Shown here: piece after piece, positions 34,280 to 43,810 of the stretch
Numbering within the stretch: position 1 is the first letter of the stretch
Layout of the letters: every line of letters begins with the position of its first letter
NCBI RefSeq assembly: GCF_013085465.1
Contig: NZ_CP049838.1
Coordinates: 9,548,001-9,612,000, forward strand
DNA: 64,000 bases
Origin: Streptomyces asoensis
GTDB lineage: Bacteria; Actinomycetota; Actinomycetes; Streptomycetales; Streptomycetaceae
Reading direction: 5' to 3'
The notes under the pieces: model-generated
Told to the model about the DNA's origin: nothing
Database searches by the model: none
Seen by the model: only the letters and a program-made list of their open reading frames with translations
Program-made: the position numbers and the translations under genes

Positions 34280-34890
34280 CGGTCCAGTCGGGTGGTCGGT
34301 GTCGACATGGCCGGGTTCCGGGTACCCGGCCCGCTCGTCGGCGGCCTGCGCGTGGTTCCGCACCCGGCCGTGGTGCTGATTCTGGAGTTCGGGGCGAGTC
34401 CGTCCACCGTGGAGGACGACGCTGGGCGGCGACATCGGGGGAGTCTCGTCGCCGGGCCGGGGTTCGGCTCCGGAGGCGGCGTTCGGGCGTGGGGCGAGAA
34501 CGTCGAGTGCGTGCAGGTGCGCCTGTCCCCAGCGGTCGCAGGCGCGGTGCTGGGCGCCTGTCCGGCCGATCTGGCCGGTTCCCTGGTGTCCCTGGACGAC
34601 CTGTGGGGCAGGGAGGCGTCACGGATCCGCGAGCAACTGGGCGAAATCCCCTCGTGGGAGGACCGCTTCGCCTTCACGGACACGTTGCTCACGCGCCGAC
34701 TCGAGGCGCGGTCGCCGGTGGACCCGGCGGTGGCCTGGGCGTGGAACCGGATCGCCGTCGGCAGGGGTCTCGTCCGGATCGACCACCTGGCGGCCGAACT
34801 CGGATGGAGCCGCAAGCGTCTGTGGTCCCGGTTCCACTCTCACATCGGCATTCCACCGAAGGACATCGCTCAGAACAACCGGCGCAAGCG
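34280..34890 (+). pseudogene. AraC-family regulator truncated at both ends
   Basis: The frame from about ATG 34307 (MAGFRVPGPLVGG) encodes the central part of an AraC-type regulator: LRVVPHPAVVLILEFG, VECVQVRLSPAVAGAVLG, SLDDLWGREASRIREQLGE, then the first HTH of the C-terminal domain (LVRIDHLAAELGWSRKRLWSRF and HIGIPPKD). The N-terminal about 20 residues usual for this subgroup are missing at the junction with the reversed hydrolase fragment. The second HTH is missing because the sequence switches after KDIAQ into an alpha/beta-hydrolase tail in the same frame. Confidence 0.65.
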
Positions 34891-35089
34891 GCACCCGCTC
34901 ACCATGCCGGTCCTCAGCGTCGCCGGAGCCCACGGACAGGACGAACGGCTCGGCGCCCTCCTCGACCCGGTGGCCGAGCGGCTCGACAGCATCGTCCTGC
35001 CCGACTGCGGGCACTACGTTCCCGAGGAGCAGCCCGACGCACTCCTCGATCGGCTCCTCCCTTTCCTCCTCCACTGGTCCGCCCCGGGT
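34891..35089 (+). pseudogene. Alpha/beta-hydrolase C-terminus fused in frame to the AraC fragment
   Basis: Immediately after the AraC fragment the frame reads HPLTMPVLSVAGAHG, VLPDCGHYVPEEQPDALLDRLLPFL, the acid-residue strand and catalytic-His loop of an epoxide-hydrolase-like alpha/beta hydrolase. Its natural stop is missing, and the frame runs on to 35407 antisense to the PAP2 gene. This is a deletion or recombination scar and not a functional fusion enzyme. Confidence 0.65.
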
Positions 35090-35100
35090 CCTCCCTCGGG

Positions 35101-35871
35101 TCACGGCTCGGGGTGGGCGTCGACGAGTTCGGGCTCCAGCCCGTCGAGCACCTCGGCGTGGCCTCGGCCGACCTCGGCGCGCCAGGCCTCGAAGGCCCAG
35201 GCGGTGAGGGCGACGACGGCCAGGCCGAGCAGCCAGCCGCCCACCACGTCGCTGAACCAGTGCACGCCGAGCGCGACCCGGGTGAAGCCCACCCCGAGCA
35301 CCGACACCACCGCGGCGCACCAGCACAGGGGCCGCCAGGCGCGCGGTACCAAGGGCAGCAGGACCAGCAGCAGGACGGCGAACGACGTGGTGGCCGTCAT
35401 CGCGTGACCCGAGGGGAAGGAGAATCCCGGAGCGTGCGCCACCGGATCCTCCAGGGACGGCCTGGCCCGCTCGACCACCGTCTTGACCAGGAGCCCGATC
35501 AGCCCGCCGGCCACGGCCGTCACGGCGGACCAGGCCGCAAGCCGCCAGGCCCTGCGGTACACCAGCCAGACGGTCAGCAGCGCGACGGCGGTCCGCAGGA
35601 CGGCCGGGTCCCAGACCCAGTCGGACAGGAAGCGCAGGATGTTGGTCCACGCCGGATGTGTCACGGCCGTGTGGTGCAGTCGCTGAGCGGCGCCCGCGTC
35701 CAGACGGCGCAGCGGCCGCCACTGGCCCTCGACGAGGACGAGCAGCAGCGCGAAGGGCACGGCGGCGACGGCGGCGACGACAGCCGCTCCCACCAGCCGG
35801 GCGCCGAATCTGCGGTCGGCCGCCCGACGACGCCGGTCTCGAAGGTGCTGGACCGCGGCTCGCACAACCAT
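35101..35871 (-). CDS. PAP2-superfamily phosphatase
   Basis: A 256-residue integral membrane lipid phosphatase. The three PAP2 motifs are visible: KTVVERARPSLED (KxxxxxxRP), SFPSGHAMTATTS (PSGH) and FTRVALGVHWFSDVVGG (SRxxxxxHxxxD with Thr for Ser). About six TM helices are predicted. ATG 35871 follows the YihY stop directly (TGA ATG) with GGAG inside the end of the preceding gene, so translation is coupled. Substrates are usually phosphatidate, undecaprenyl diphosphate or phosphatidylglycerophosphate. Confidence 0.92.
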   Translation of the reverse strand: MVVRAAVQHLRDRRRRAADRRFGARLVGAAVVAAVAAVPFALLLVLVEGQWRPLRRLDAGAAQRLHHTAVTHPAWTNILRFLSDWVWDPAVLRTAVALLTVWLVYRRAWRLAAWSAVTAVAGGLIGLLVKTVVERARPSLEDPVAHAPGFSFPSGHAMTATTSFAVLLLVLLPLVPRAWRPLCWCAAVVSVLGVGFTRVALGVHWFSDVVGGWLLGLAVVALTAWAFEAWRAEVGRGHAEVLDGLEPELVDAHPEP

Positions 35872-36825
35872 TCAGACTCCAGGATCGGGTTCGATCGGAC
35901 CGGACCGCAGGGCCCGCGCGGCCTCCAGCTGCGCGGCGAACGCCATCCCGAGGAAAAGGGCGATGGAGGTCAGATAGGCCCAGAGCAGCAGGGACATGAA
36001 GGCGCTGAGCGGTCCGTAGACCGTGTCGAAGGAGCCGCTGATCCCGAGGTACAGGCTCAGCAGCCAGGTCAGCGCCGTCCACAGCACCAGGTACACGGCG
36101 GCGCCGAAGGCCAGCCAGGTGTATCCGGGTTGTCTGCGGCGGGGCGCTCGACGGAAGATCACGCTGGCCGAGATGAGCGCGAGCAGCAGCCCGAAGGGCC
36201 AGCGCAGTATTTCCCAGGCGGTCTCGGCGCCGCCGTCGAGCCGGTAGACGGTCACCGCCGCGGAGGCCAGGTCGCCGCCGGCCACCATGACGATGAACCC
36301 GAGTCCGAGCGGCAGCCCGGCACTGACGGACATCACCAGACCGCGCAGGTACTTCTGCCGGAAGGGGCGGTCGCGCTCGTTCCCGTAGATCCGGTTGGCG
36401 CCGCGCTCCACCTGACACATCGCGGTGGTGGTGTTGACCAGGGAGAAGAGCAGACCGAACCAGAGCGCGACCTGCGCGCCGTCGCCCGCCGTGCGGCGGC
36501 TGCGGTTCAGCGCGTCGTCGACCACGTCGGCGCTGGGTCCCTCGGCGATCCGGTGGATCGTGAGTTCGGCGATCCGGCCGATGTTCTCGGTGTGCAGCGT
36601 GGTGGAGAGCCCGACGAACGCGATGGCCAGCGGGATCACCGACAGGACCGTCTGTAGGGCGAGCGCGCGGGAATGGGTGAAGCCGTCGGCGTACCGGAAC
36701 CGGACGAAGGAGTCGCGCAGCAGGGCCCAGCGGCCGTAGCGGCGCAGCGACGCCAGCGCCTCGTCGGCGGACAGTTCGTCGCCGGTCATGTCACGGGTCT
36801 CGGGGACCTTGGTCGCGGTACCCAT
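35872..36825 (-). CDS. YihY/virulence-factor BrkB family membrane protein
   Basis: A 317-residue inner-membrane protein of the former 'ribonuclease BN' family. FTHSRALALQTVLSVIPLAIAF marks the conserved first TM region, then ALWFGLLFSLVNTTTAMCQVERGANRIYG, RPFRQKYLRGLVMS and a C-terminal WAYLTSIALFLGMAFAAQLE. ATG 36825 with GGAGG eight bases upstream is preferred to the GTG at 36834, which would sit on the ribosome site. The gene begins one base after the stop of the PAP2-kinase fusion gene and ends against the PAP2 ATG, so all three genes form one coupled operon. The transport or lipid role is unknown. Confidence 0.9.
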   Translation of the reverse strand: MGTATKVPETRDMTGDELSADEALASLRRYGRWALLRDSFVRFRYADGFTHSRALALQTVLSVIPLAIAFVGLSTTLHTENIGRIAELTIHRIAEGPSADVVDDALNRSRRTAGDGAQVALWFGLLFSLVNTTTAMCQVERGANRIYGNERDRPFRQKYLRGLVMSVSAGLPLGLGFIVMVAGGDLASAAVTVYRLDGGAETAWEILRWPFGLLLALISASVIFRRAPRRRQPGYTWLAFGAAVYLVLWTALTWLLSLYLGISGSFDTVYGPLSAFMSLLLWAYLTSIALFLGMAFAAQLEAARALRSGPIEPDPGV

Positions 36826-36826
36826 G

Positions 36827-38581
36827 TCACGCACCTCCAGCGGGCAGCAGCACGGTCAGCGCACCCGGCCTGACCTCGGTGGCGAGCCGGCGGCCCGGTG
36901 TCACCGGATCGCCGTCGAGCTCTCGGGACTGCGTGGAGTCGAAGGTCAGTTCGGCCCGGCGGAACGTGAAGAACTCCACCGGTACACCGCTTCTGTCGCC
37001 GTCCTCCGCCGTGAGGGTGTCCACGGCTGACGGCCGGGGCGCCTTCGCACCGCCGCGCAGCAGCGTCGTCAGCGCACGCGTCCAGCCGCCGACGCCGCGC
37101 GGGTCGAGGATCAGCAGATCGAGCAGACCGTCGTCGGGGCGGGCGGCCGGCAGGAGCGTCGTCCCGCCCTGCACGGTCCCGACATTGCCGATGAGCACCA
37201 TACGGGCGGTGCGGCGCAGGGCGGGCGCGTCGTCGAGCCGGACGGTCAGGCGCATCCGCGGTGTGCGCAGGGTGCCGACGCCGGCCAGCACATAGGCGGG
37301 CCAGCCCAGGACGGACTTGGCGCGGTCGTCGGTGTGCTCCATGATCGCGGCGTCGAGACCGGCCCCGGACATGGCGGCGAAGTGGGTGGCGGTGAGGCCG
37401 TCACCCTCGACGCGGCCGAGGTCGAGGCGGCGTGGGGCGCCCCGCAGGGCGGCGTCGAGCGCGTCGGTGGGGGACAGCGGCAGGCCGAGGTTGCGGGCCA
37501 GCAGATTGCCTGTGCCGCAGGGCACGACGGCCAGCGGCACGCCGCTGCCGGCCAGGGCGTTCGCGGCCGCCCGCACGGTGCCGTCACCGCCGCAGACCAC
37601 GACCAGCCGCGCGCCGTCCCGGACGGCGCCGGCCGTCTGACCGGTGCCCGGGTCCTCCGCCGTGGTCTCGATGAACACCGGTGCGCGGTGACCGTGCCGT
37701 TCCAGGACCCCCCGCAGCGCCGCGCGGTCGGCTTCGCCGGTCACCGTGGGGTTGAAGATCACCGCAGTCCGGCCCGGGCCGGGCGCGCCCGGGCTCGTTC
37801 CCTCGCTCGCGAAGGACGGCGCGGAGCTCGCCCCGGCCGGAGCGGTCACGGTCCCGTCGGTGAACAGGGCACGGCCGACGATCAGCAGGGACAGGCTGCC
37901 GTTGACCAGCCCGCCCACGACGTCCGTGGGGTGGTGCATGCCCCGGTAGAGGCGGGCGACGGCCACCACCACCGGCACGAGAAGCAGGAGACCGCCCACG
38001 ATCCGCTGCCACGGCCCACGGAGCCGGGACAGCGCGAGCACGGCCAGTCCGCCGTAGAGCGCGGTGGCCGCCCCGGTGTGGCCGGACGTGTAGCTGGAGG
38101 TGGGCGGGGAGGCGTCGAGGCGGTGCACCTCGGGGCGGTGGCGGTCCACCGACTCGGTGATGACCAGGAACACCAGAGACTGGAGCGACACGGCGACGGC
38201 GAGGAAAGCCGCCTGACGCCACATCGGCAGACGGGGGATCAGGATCAGGCCCGCGCACGCCAGGACGGTGACGGCGATCACCGTGAGGGTGTTGCCGGCC
38301 TCCGACCCGAGGAGCGACAGGGTGGTGAGGGTGCCGGTCCGGGCGTGTTCGAGGCCCTCGTTGACGTCGTCCTCGACCGTCATCGGCCACAGCCCACGGG
38401 CGGGCCCGGTGATCAGCAGACCGAGTCCCACCATCAGCGCGCCCTGGCAGACCGTCAGCGCCGCGACACGCGCGGCGGTTCGGCCGGTGCCTCGGGGCAG
38501 CGCGAACGAGCGGCTGGTCCGGGCGGCTCCCGGTCGCTCGCCGGGCAGCTCGGCCGGTCTTTCCGGTGCGGCGGTCGGCAT
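36827..38581 (-). CDS. PAP2 phosphatase-diacylglycerol kinase fusion
   Basis: A 584-residue bifunctional membrane protein. N-terminal half: about six TM helices with a PAP2 domain (ESVDRHRPEVHRL, SSYTSGHTGAAT, ARLYRGMHHPTDVVGG). C-terminal half from about residue 270: a diacylglycerol/sphingosine-type kinase with TAVIFNPTV, VVVCGGDGTVRAAANAL (GGDGT nucleotide loop), VPCGTGNLLARNLGLP and the late DGLLDLLILDP. Such fusions interconvert or recycle phosphatidic acid and diacylglycerol. ATG 38581 is preferred for GGGAG five bases upstream; GTG 38665 would add 28 residues. It is the first gene of the operon with yihY-like and PAP2 genes. Confidence 0.9.
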   Translation of the reverse strand: MPTAAPERPAELPGERPGAARTSRSFALPRGTGRTAARVAALTVCQGALMVGLGLLITGPARGLWPMTVEDDVNEGLEHARTGTLTTLSLLGSEAGNTLTVIAVTVLACAGLILIPRLPMWRQAAFLAVAVSLQSLVFLVITESVDRHRPEVHRLDASPPTSSYTSGHTGAATALYGGLAVLALSRLRGPWQRIVGGLLLLVPVVVAVARLYRGMHHPTDVVGGLVNGSLSLLIVGRALFTDGTVTAPAGASSAPSFASEGTSPGAPGPGRTAVIFNPTVTGEADRAALRGVLERHGHRAPVFIETTAEDPGTGQTAGAVRDGARLVVVCGGDGTVRAAANALAGSGVPLAVVPCGTGNLLARNLGLPLSPTDALDAALRGAPRRLDLGRVEGDGLTATHFAAMSGAGLDAAIMEHTDDRAKSVLGWPAYVLAGVGTLRTPRMRLTVRLDDAPALRRTARMVLIGNVGTVQGGTTLLPAARPDDGLLDLLILDPRGVGGWTRALTTLLRGGAKAPRPSAVDTLTAEDGDRSGVPVEFFTFRRAELTFDSTQSRELDGDPVTPGRRLATEVRPGALTVLLPAGGA

Positions 38582-38758
38582 CAGGTCTCCCACGGGTCGG
38601 CGCGATACGGCGGTGTCGGCCAAAGGCGTTGGGGCCGATGAACCGCCGTCTGCCCCCGATGTCACCGCGCAGACCTGCCACTGGTGGGTGGCTCGACTTC
38701 TGTGGAATGTCCACTCGCTGGAACTGTTGATGCCGGTTCGCCCGCCCTTGTGGGAGGG

Positions 38759-39397
38759 TCAGCGGCCGGTGGTGAGTACCGCGGTGCGCCGGGACCACGA
38801 GCCTTCGACGGCGGCGGCCAGCAGGAAGGCGGCGACATCGGCTCGGGAGATCCTGGGCAGGCCGGGCAGGCGGTCGAGCGCGGTGAGGTCGACGGCGCGG
38901 ACGTCGCCCGTGGCGGGCTTGTCGGTCAGCAGCACCGGGTAGGCCAGCGTCCAGTCCAGACCGGAGGCGGTGAGGATCCGCTCGCCTGCGATCTTGTCGG
39001 CGAAGGTCGCCTTGCCACCCGAGTTGTAGAGGAACCGGGCGAACGCGGAGGCTTTGGCCAGGGACTCGCCGACGCCGAACGCCGACATGATCAGCACGCG
39101 CTTGGTGCCGGTCTCCTCGGCGGCCCGGACCAGCGCGCGCGTGGAGTCGGCAATCAGGTTCCCGGGGTCTTTGACCTTGCCGAGACCGAGCGTGCTGACC
39201 ACCGTGTCGGTGCCGCGCATCGCCTGGGCGAGCGCGTGGGCGTCGCGGACGTCTCCCTCCACCACGGTCAGCCGGTCGCCGGGAGCGAGCTTGGAGGCGT
39301 CGCGGACGAAGGCGACCACCTCGTGCCCGGCCGCAGTGGCCCGCTCCACGAACAGGGTGCCGGTGGTGCCGGTTGCGCCAAGGACAAGGAATTTCAT
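38759..39397 (-). CDS. NAD(P)-binding (NmrA/SDR-a-like) protein
   Basis: A 212-residue atypical SDR: KFLVLGATGTTGTLFVERA (GxxGxxG), EVVAFVRDASKL, VVEGDVRDAHALAQAM and KRVLIMSAFGVGESL. It lacks the catalytic YxxxK, as in NAD(P)-sensing or flavin-reductase-like members. ATG 39397 has GGGAG upstream. It is divergent from the HxlR-type regulator gene, whose operator-like palindrome sits in the spacer of this gene's predicted promoter. Such pairs usually respond to electrophiles or oxidants; the direct substrate is unknown. Confidence 0.88.
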   Translation of the reverse strand: MKFLVLGATGTTGTLFVERATAAGHEVVAFVRDASKLAPGDRLTVVEGDVRDAHALAQAMRGTDTVVSTLGLGKVKDPGNLIADSTRALVRAAEETGTKRVLIMSAFGVGESLAKASAFARFLYNSGGKATFADKIAGERILTASGLDWTLAYPVLLTDKPATGDVRAVDLTALDRLPGLPRISRADVAAFLLAAAVEGSWSRRTAVLTTGR

Positions 39398-39433
39398 CGG
39401 ACAACGTCTCCCATCAGGAGCCCCAGTGGCTCA

Positions 39434-39461
39434 CGCTTACGAAAGTACAGTACTTACTCAA
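39434..39461 (-). promoter_or_regulatory. Predicted promoter of the NAD(P)-binding protein gene
   Basis: On the minus strand TTGAGT (39456-39461) and TAAGCG (39434-39439) are 16 bases apart. The spacer is occupied by the HxlR-type palindrome. Transcription would begin near 39427, about 30 bases before the ATG. Confidence 0.45.
39443..39455. promoter_or_regulatory. HxlR operator candidate
   Basis: AAGTAC-A-GTACTT is a perfect 6+1+6 palindrome. It lies in the 95-base divergent region between an HxlR-type regulator gene and its likely target and fills the -35/-10 spacer of the target promoter. HxlR-family proteins recognise short AT-containing palindromes of this kind. Confidence 0.6.
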
Positions 39462-39492
39462 AATAAGCACACGGCCCGTTTAGCATGGGCGC

Positions 39493-39900
39493 ATGAGCCG
39501 AGGGACCGAGCGCGTGGCCGGGATGAACGTGTTCGATCCGCAGTGCACGTCGCGGGAGGTGCTGGAGCACGCGACGGGCCGGTGGGGCGGTCTGACCCTC
39601 GCCGCCCTGGTCGAAGGTCCCTTGCGGTTCGCCGAGGTGCGTCGCAACGTGTCCGGGGTCTCCGACCGGATGCTGTGGCAGACCCTCCAGCGACTGGAGG
39701 ACGACGGCCTCGTCACGCGGACGCCGCACCCGACGGTCGCCAGACGGGTCGACTACGAACTCACCGCTCTCGGCCGCCCGATCGCCGAACGCGTCTGCGA
39801 CCTGATCGATGCGATCTACGAGCAGCTGCCCGGCATCGTCGCCCACCAACGCGCGAGCGGCGCCGGTGCCGCGCCCCCCGCGGAAGACCCATCCGACTGA
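39493..39900 (+). CDS. HxlR-family winged-helix regulator
   Basis: A 135-residue dimeric winged-helix protein. FDPQCTSREVLEHATGRWGGLTLAAL holds the Cys typical of redox or aldehyde-sensing members. RFAEVRRNVSGVSDRMLWQTL is the recognition helix and GLVTRTPHPTVARRVDYELT the wing. ATG 39493 lacks a Shine-Dalgarno sequence; TAGCAT six bases upstream could be the -10 of a leaderless transcript. It is divergent from the NAD(P)-binding protein gene and probably represses it. The C-terminal Ala/Pro tail is non-conserved. Confidence 0.9.
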   Translation: MSRGTERVAGMNVFDPQCTSREVLEHATGRWGGLTLAALVEGPLRFAEVRRNVSGVSDRMLWQTLQRLEDDGLVTRTPHPTVARRVDYELTALGRPIAERVCDLIDAIYEQLPGIVAHQRASGAGAAPPAEDPSD

Positions 39901-39951
39901 AGAGGCGCTCACCCAGCTCAAGGCCATCGTCGACGACGAGACGACGTAGCG

Positions 39952-40062
39952 GGGGAGGTGTTCGTCGTCGACGGCGCCACGCACATCGACCTGTACGACA
40001 AGCCGGAGTTCGTGCCGCAGGTGGTCGCGAAGCTGACGGACTTCTCCGCCAAGCACCTCTGA
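39952..40062 (+). pseudogene. C-terminal remnant of an alpha/beta hydrolase
   Basis: Thirty-six codons with no start encode EVFVVDGATHIDLYDKPEFV and a closing amphipathic helix before TGA 40062. This matches the catalytic-His strand and last helix of alpha/beta hydrolases. HxlR-type regulators often neighbour such hydrolases, so this may be the remnant of an original target gene. The remainder of 39901-40237 shows nothing else. Confidence 0.55.
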
Positions 40063-40237
40063 CCCCGACGGTTTCGCGAGAGCCGCGGTCCGCCATGCTC
40101 GGCGACGCGGCACCGACGTTTGCGGCTGACCCGTCCGGGTCGGTCACGAACGGAGGTCGCGTTCGGGTGACGCGGCGCTGGAAGAGACGTCACGCTGGAC
40201 TGGCCGGACACGATGTCGACAGGAGGTACAGGGTCCC

Positions 40238-42529
40238 GTGCAGACATTCAGCCGACTCCGGCTCGGGTCGGCCCCATCGTGGCTGCGTGATCACGATCCC
40301 GAGCTGGCGGCCACCCGGCGGGCCGGGCGGACAGCCATCGTGATGCCCGCCCTGTTCGCCCTGTGCAACCAGGTCATCGGCTCGCCGACGATGGCGACCT
40401 TCGCCGCGTTCGGTTCGTTCTCGATGCTGCTGCTCGTGGAATTCACCGGGCCGATGGTGCAGCGACTACGGGCACACCTCGGTCTGGCGGTGGCCTGGGC
40501 CGCCCTCATCTGCCTGGGGACGCTCGTGGCCGACGAGACCTGGCTCGCGGTCGCCGTCATGGTCGTCATCGGTTTCCTGGTGCTGTTCTCCGGCGTGGTC
40601 AGCTCCGTCCTCGCGGGCGCGTCCACCGCGCTGCTGCTGGCCTTCATCCTCCCGGTGACCTCACCCGTCCCGTTCTCCGAGCTTCCCGAGCGGCTCGCGG
40701 GAGCGGGCCTCGCGGCAGCCGCCTCCATGCTCGCGATCGCCCTGCTGTGGCCCCGCCCCGCCGCGGACCCGCTCAGCGCACCCGCCGCCCAGGTCTGCCG
40801 TGCCGCTGCCGAGCAACTGCGCACCGACGCGTCCCTCCTGGCAGGCGGTCCGGGCGCGCCGAGCACCGGACAGTGCCGGGCCACGGCCGACGAGGCCTCC
40901 GCCGCGGCAGCCGACCTGCGCACCGTGTTCGACGCCACCCCCTATCGCCCCACCGGCCTGTCCACCAGCTCGCGCGCCACCGTCCGACTCGTCGACGAAC
41001 TGACGTGGCTCAGCGGCATCCTGGCCGACAGCGCACCGTCTCCCGACGGCCACCCGGAATGCGACGCCGACGCCCGGTCCGTACGGCGCGCCGCCGCGGC
41101 TGTGCTCGATGAGGTGGCCACCCTGCTCGACGCCCCGGGCGGCTCCCCGGACGGGCTGCACTCCGCTTCGGAGAAGCTGCGGACGGCCATGGCCGACATG
41201 GAGCGCAACGCCACCACCCGGCTGCCGGTGAACCGGGGCGGAGCCGGCACGCCGTCGCAGGTGCACCCGGTCATCGGCGCCCTGGACCTGTCGTTCCGGG
41301 CGCAGGAGCTGGGGTTCGCGACGCTTCAGATCGCCGACAACGTGGACCTGGCCGCGGCGGCCGAACGCCGGAGCTGGTTCGAACGTCTGCTCGGCGGCGA
41401 GCCCGGTGCGGGGGCCGCGCCGCTTGCCGCGGCGCGCGAGCGGGCCGCCGCACACCTTCAGCCGCAGTCCGTCTGGCTGCACAACAGCCTGCGCGGAGCG
41501 GTCGGTCTCGGTATCGCGGTCGCCCTCGCGAACGTGACGGGCGTCCAGCACTCGTTCTGGGTGCTCCTGGGAACCCTGTCGGTGCTGCGCTCCAACGCTC
41601 TCAACACCGGGCAGAACGCGGTGCGCGCCCTGGGCGGCACGGTCGCGGGTTCCATCATCGGCACCGTGCTGTTGCAGCTCATCGGCGACCACGGCACCGT
41701 TCTCTGGTTCCTGCTGCCCCTCGCGGTGCTCCTCGCCGGCATCGCCCCCGCCGCCATCTCCTTCGCCGCCGGTCAGGCGTCCTTCACCATCACCCTGGTC
41801 ATCATGTTCAACATCGGCCAGGATCCCGACTGGCACATCGTGCTCCTGCGGATCCAGGACATCGCGATCGGCTGTGCGGTGAGTCTGCTGGTGGGGCTCT
41901 TCTTCTGGCCGCGTGGCGCGACGGCGGCGGTCGACCGTGCGCTGGCCGAGGCGTACCGGGAGAGCGCCCGATATCTGGCGCGCGCGGTGGAGTACGCCGT
42001 CGGCCGCTGCGGCACGGAGCCCGTCTCCGCCGATGCCGCGCTGCAAGAACGCCTCGAAGCCGCGGCAGCCGCGCGAAGGCTCGACGACGCCTTCCGCAGC
42101 TACCTGGCCGAACGCGGCCCGAAACCGGTACCTCTGGCCGAGATGACCACTCTGGTCACCGGCATCGTGGGGTTGCGCCTGGCGGCGGACGCGGTGCTGG
42201 GACTGTGGCAGCGCGCCGGCACGCCGCAGCCCGACCCGAACCGGTCCGGTGCCCGCCTCGTTCTCGTGGGCGCCGTGGGCCGCGTCTCCGGCTGGTACCG
42301 GGACCTGGCCGCCGGCCTGGGTCAGGACACCCCCGTCCGGGATCCGCTGCCGCGCAATCCCGTGGCTGAAGGGGAGTTGGTCGAATCCCTCCGCCGCGAT
42401 CTGAGCGACGAGCACGGACAGGCCACGGACACCGCCGTCCGCATGATCTGGACCGCCGACCACCTTGACGCCGCCCGCCGCCTCCAGCCGAGCCTGGCCG
42501 CTGCCGCGGGAGCGGGCAAGCCGTCCTGA
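40238..42529 (+). CDS. FUSC-family membrane transporter
   Basis: A 763-residue protein with two FUSC (fusaric-acid-resistance-like) membrane modules of about six TM helices each. The first is near residues 25-170 (MATFAAFGSFSMLLLVEFTG) and the second near 410-570 (GVQHSFWVLLGTLSVLRSNALNTGQNAVRALGGTVAGS). They are separated by a long helical cytoplasmic domain and followed by a C-terminal helical domain. Members export aromatic acids or related toxic compounds. GTG 40238 has AGGAGG eleven bases upstream. It stands alone, convergent with the aldo-keto reductase gene. Confidence 0.9.
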   Translation: MQTFSRLRLGSAPSWLRDHDPELAATRRAGRTAIVMPALFALCNQVIGSPTMATFAAFGSFSMLLLVEFTGPMVQRLRAHLGLAVAWAALICLGTLVADETWLAVAVMVVIGFLVLFSGVVSSVLAGASTALLLAFILPVTSPVPFSELPERLAGAGLAAAASMLAIALLWPRPAADPLSAPAAQVCRAAAEQLRTDASLLAGGPGAPSTGQCRATADEASAAAADLRTVFDATPYRPTGLSTSSRATVRLVDELTWLSGILADSAPSPDGHPECDADARSVRRAAAAVLDEVATLLDAPGGSPDGLHSASEKLRTAMADMERNATTRLPVNRGGAGTPSQVHPVIGALDLSFRAQELGFATLQIADNVDLAAAAERRSWFERLLGGEPGAGAAPLAAARERAAAHLQPQSVWLHNSLRGAVGLGIAVALANVTGVQHSFWVLLGTLSVLRSNALNTGQNAVRALGGTVAGSIIGTVLLQLIGDHGTVLWFLLPLAVLLAGIAPAAISFAAGQASFTITLVIMFNIGQDPDWHIVLLRIQDIAIGCAVSLLVGLFFWPRGATAAVDRALAEAYRESARYLARAVEYAVGRCGTEPVSADAALQERLEAAAAARRLDDAFRSYLAERGPKPVPLAEMTTLVTGIVGLRLAADAVLGLWQRAGTPQPDPNRSGARLVLVGAVGRVSGWYRDLAAGLGQDTPVRDPLPRNPVAEGELVESLRRDLSDEHGQATDTAVRMIWTADHLDAARRLQPSLAAAAGAGKPS

Positions 42530-42604
42530 TCCAGCCCGAACAGCGCCCCCGCCGTCGGACTCGACGCGGCCGGGCCCGCTCCTGCGAGAAGTCCGGCGGC
42601 TGTC

Positions 42605-43627
<1,023 letters not shown>

Positions 43628-43679
43628 TCAAGCTGATTGCAGTCTGCTGCGTTCGCTCACCACGAGGGAGACCGCGCTG

Positions 43680-43719
43680 TGCCGGGGAGTGGTGTTCCAG
43701 GGTGTGACAGGGCCCCTGA
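43680..43719 (-). promoter_or_regulatory. 40-bp conserved element, copy A
   Basis: Upstream of the aldo-keto reductase gene. Plus strand begins TGCCGGGGAGTGG and ends TGTGACAGGGCCCC; read toward the gene it contains TGTCACACCC. It matches copy D at 35 of 40 positions without gaps. Confidence 0.7.
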
Positions 43720-43810
43720 GAGCCACCGAGCCGGGTCGCGGGAGCGTCGGCGGGTGAAGCCCGCTCGCCGAGCCCGCCCTCGGAGGGAAAGGGGGCCGGC
43801 CGCGTACGCT

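Noticed and set aside
35101..35407. Continuation of the AraC-hydrolase chimera beyond 35100
   Set aside because: Ser/Thr/Pro-rich read-through antisense to the PAP2 gene; it exists only because the natural stop was lost.
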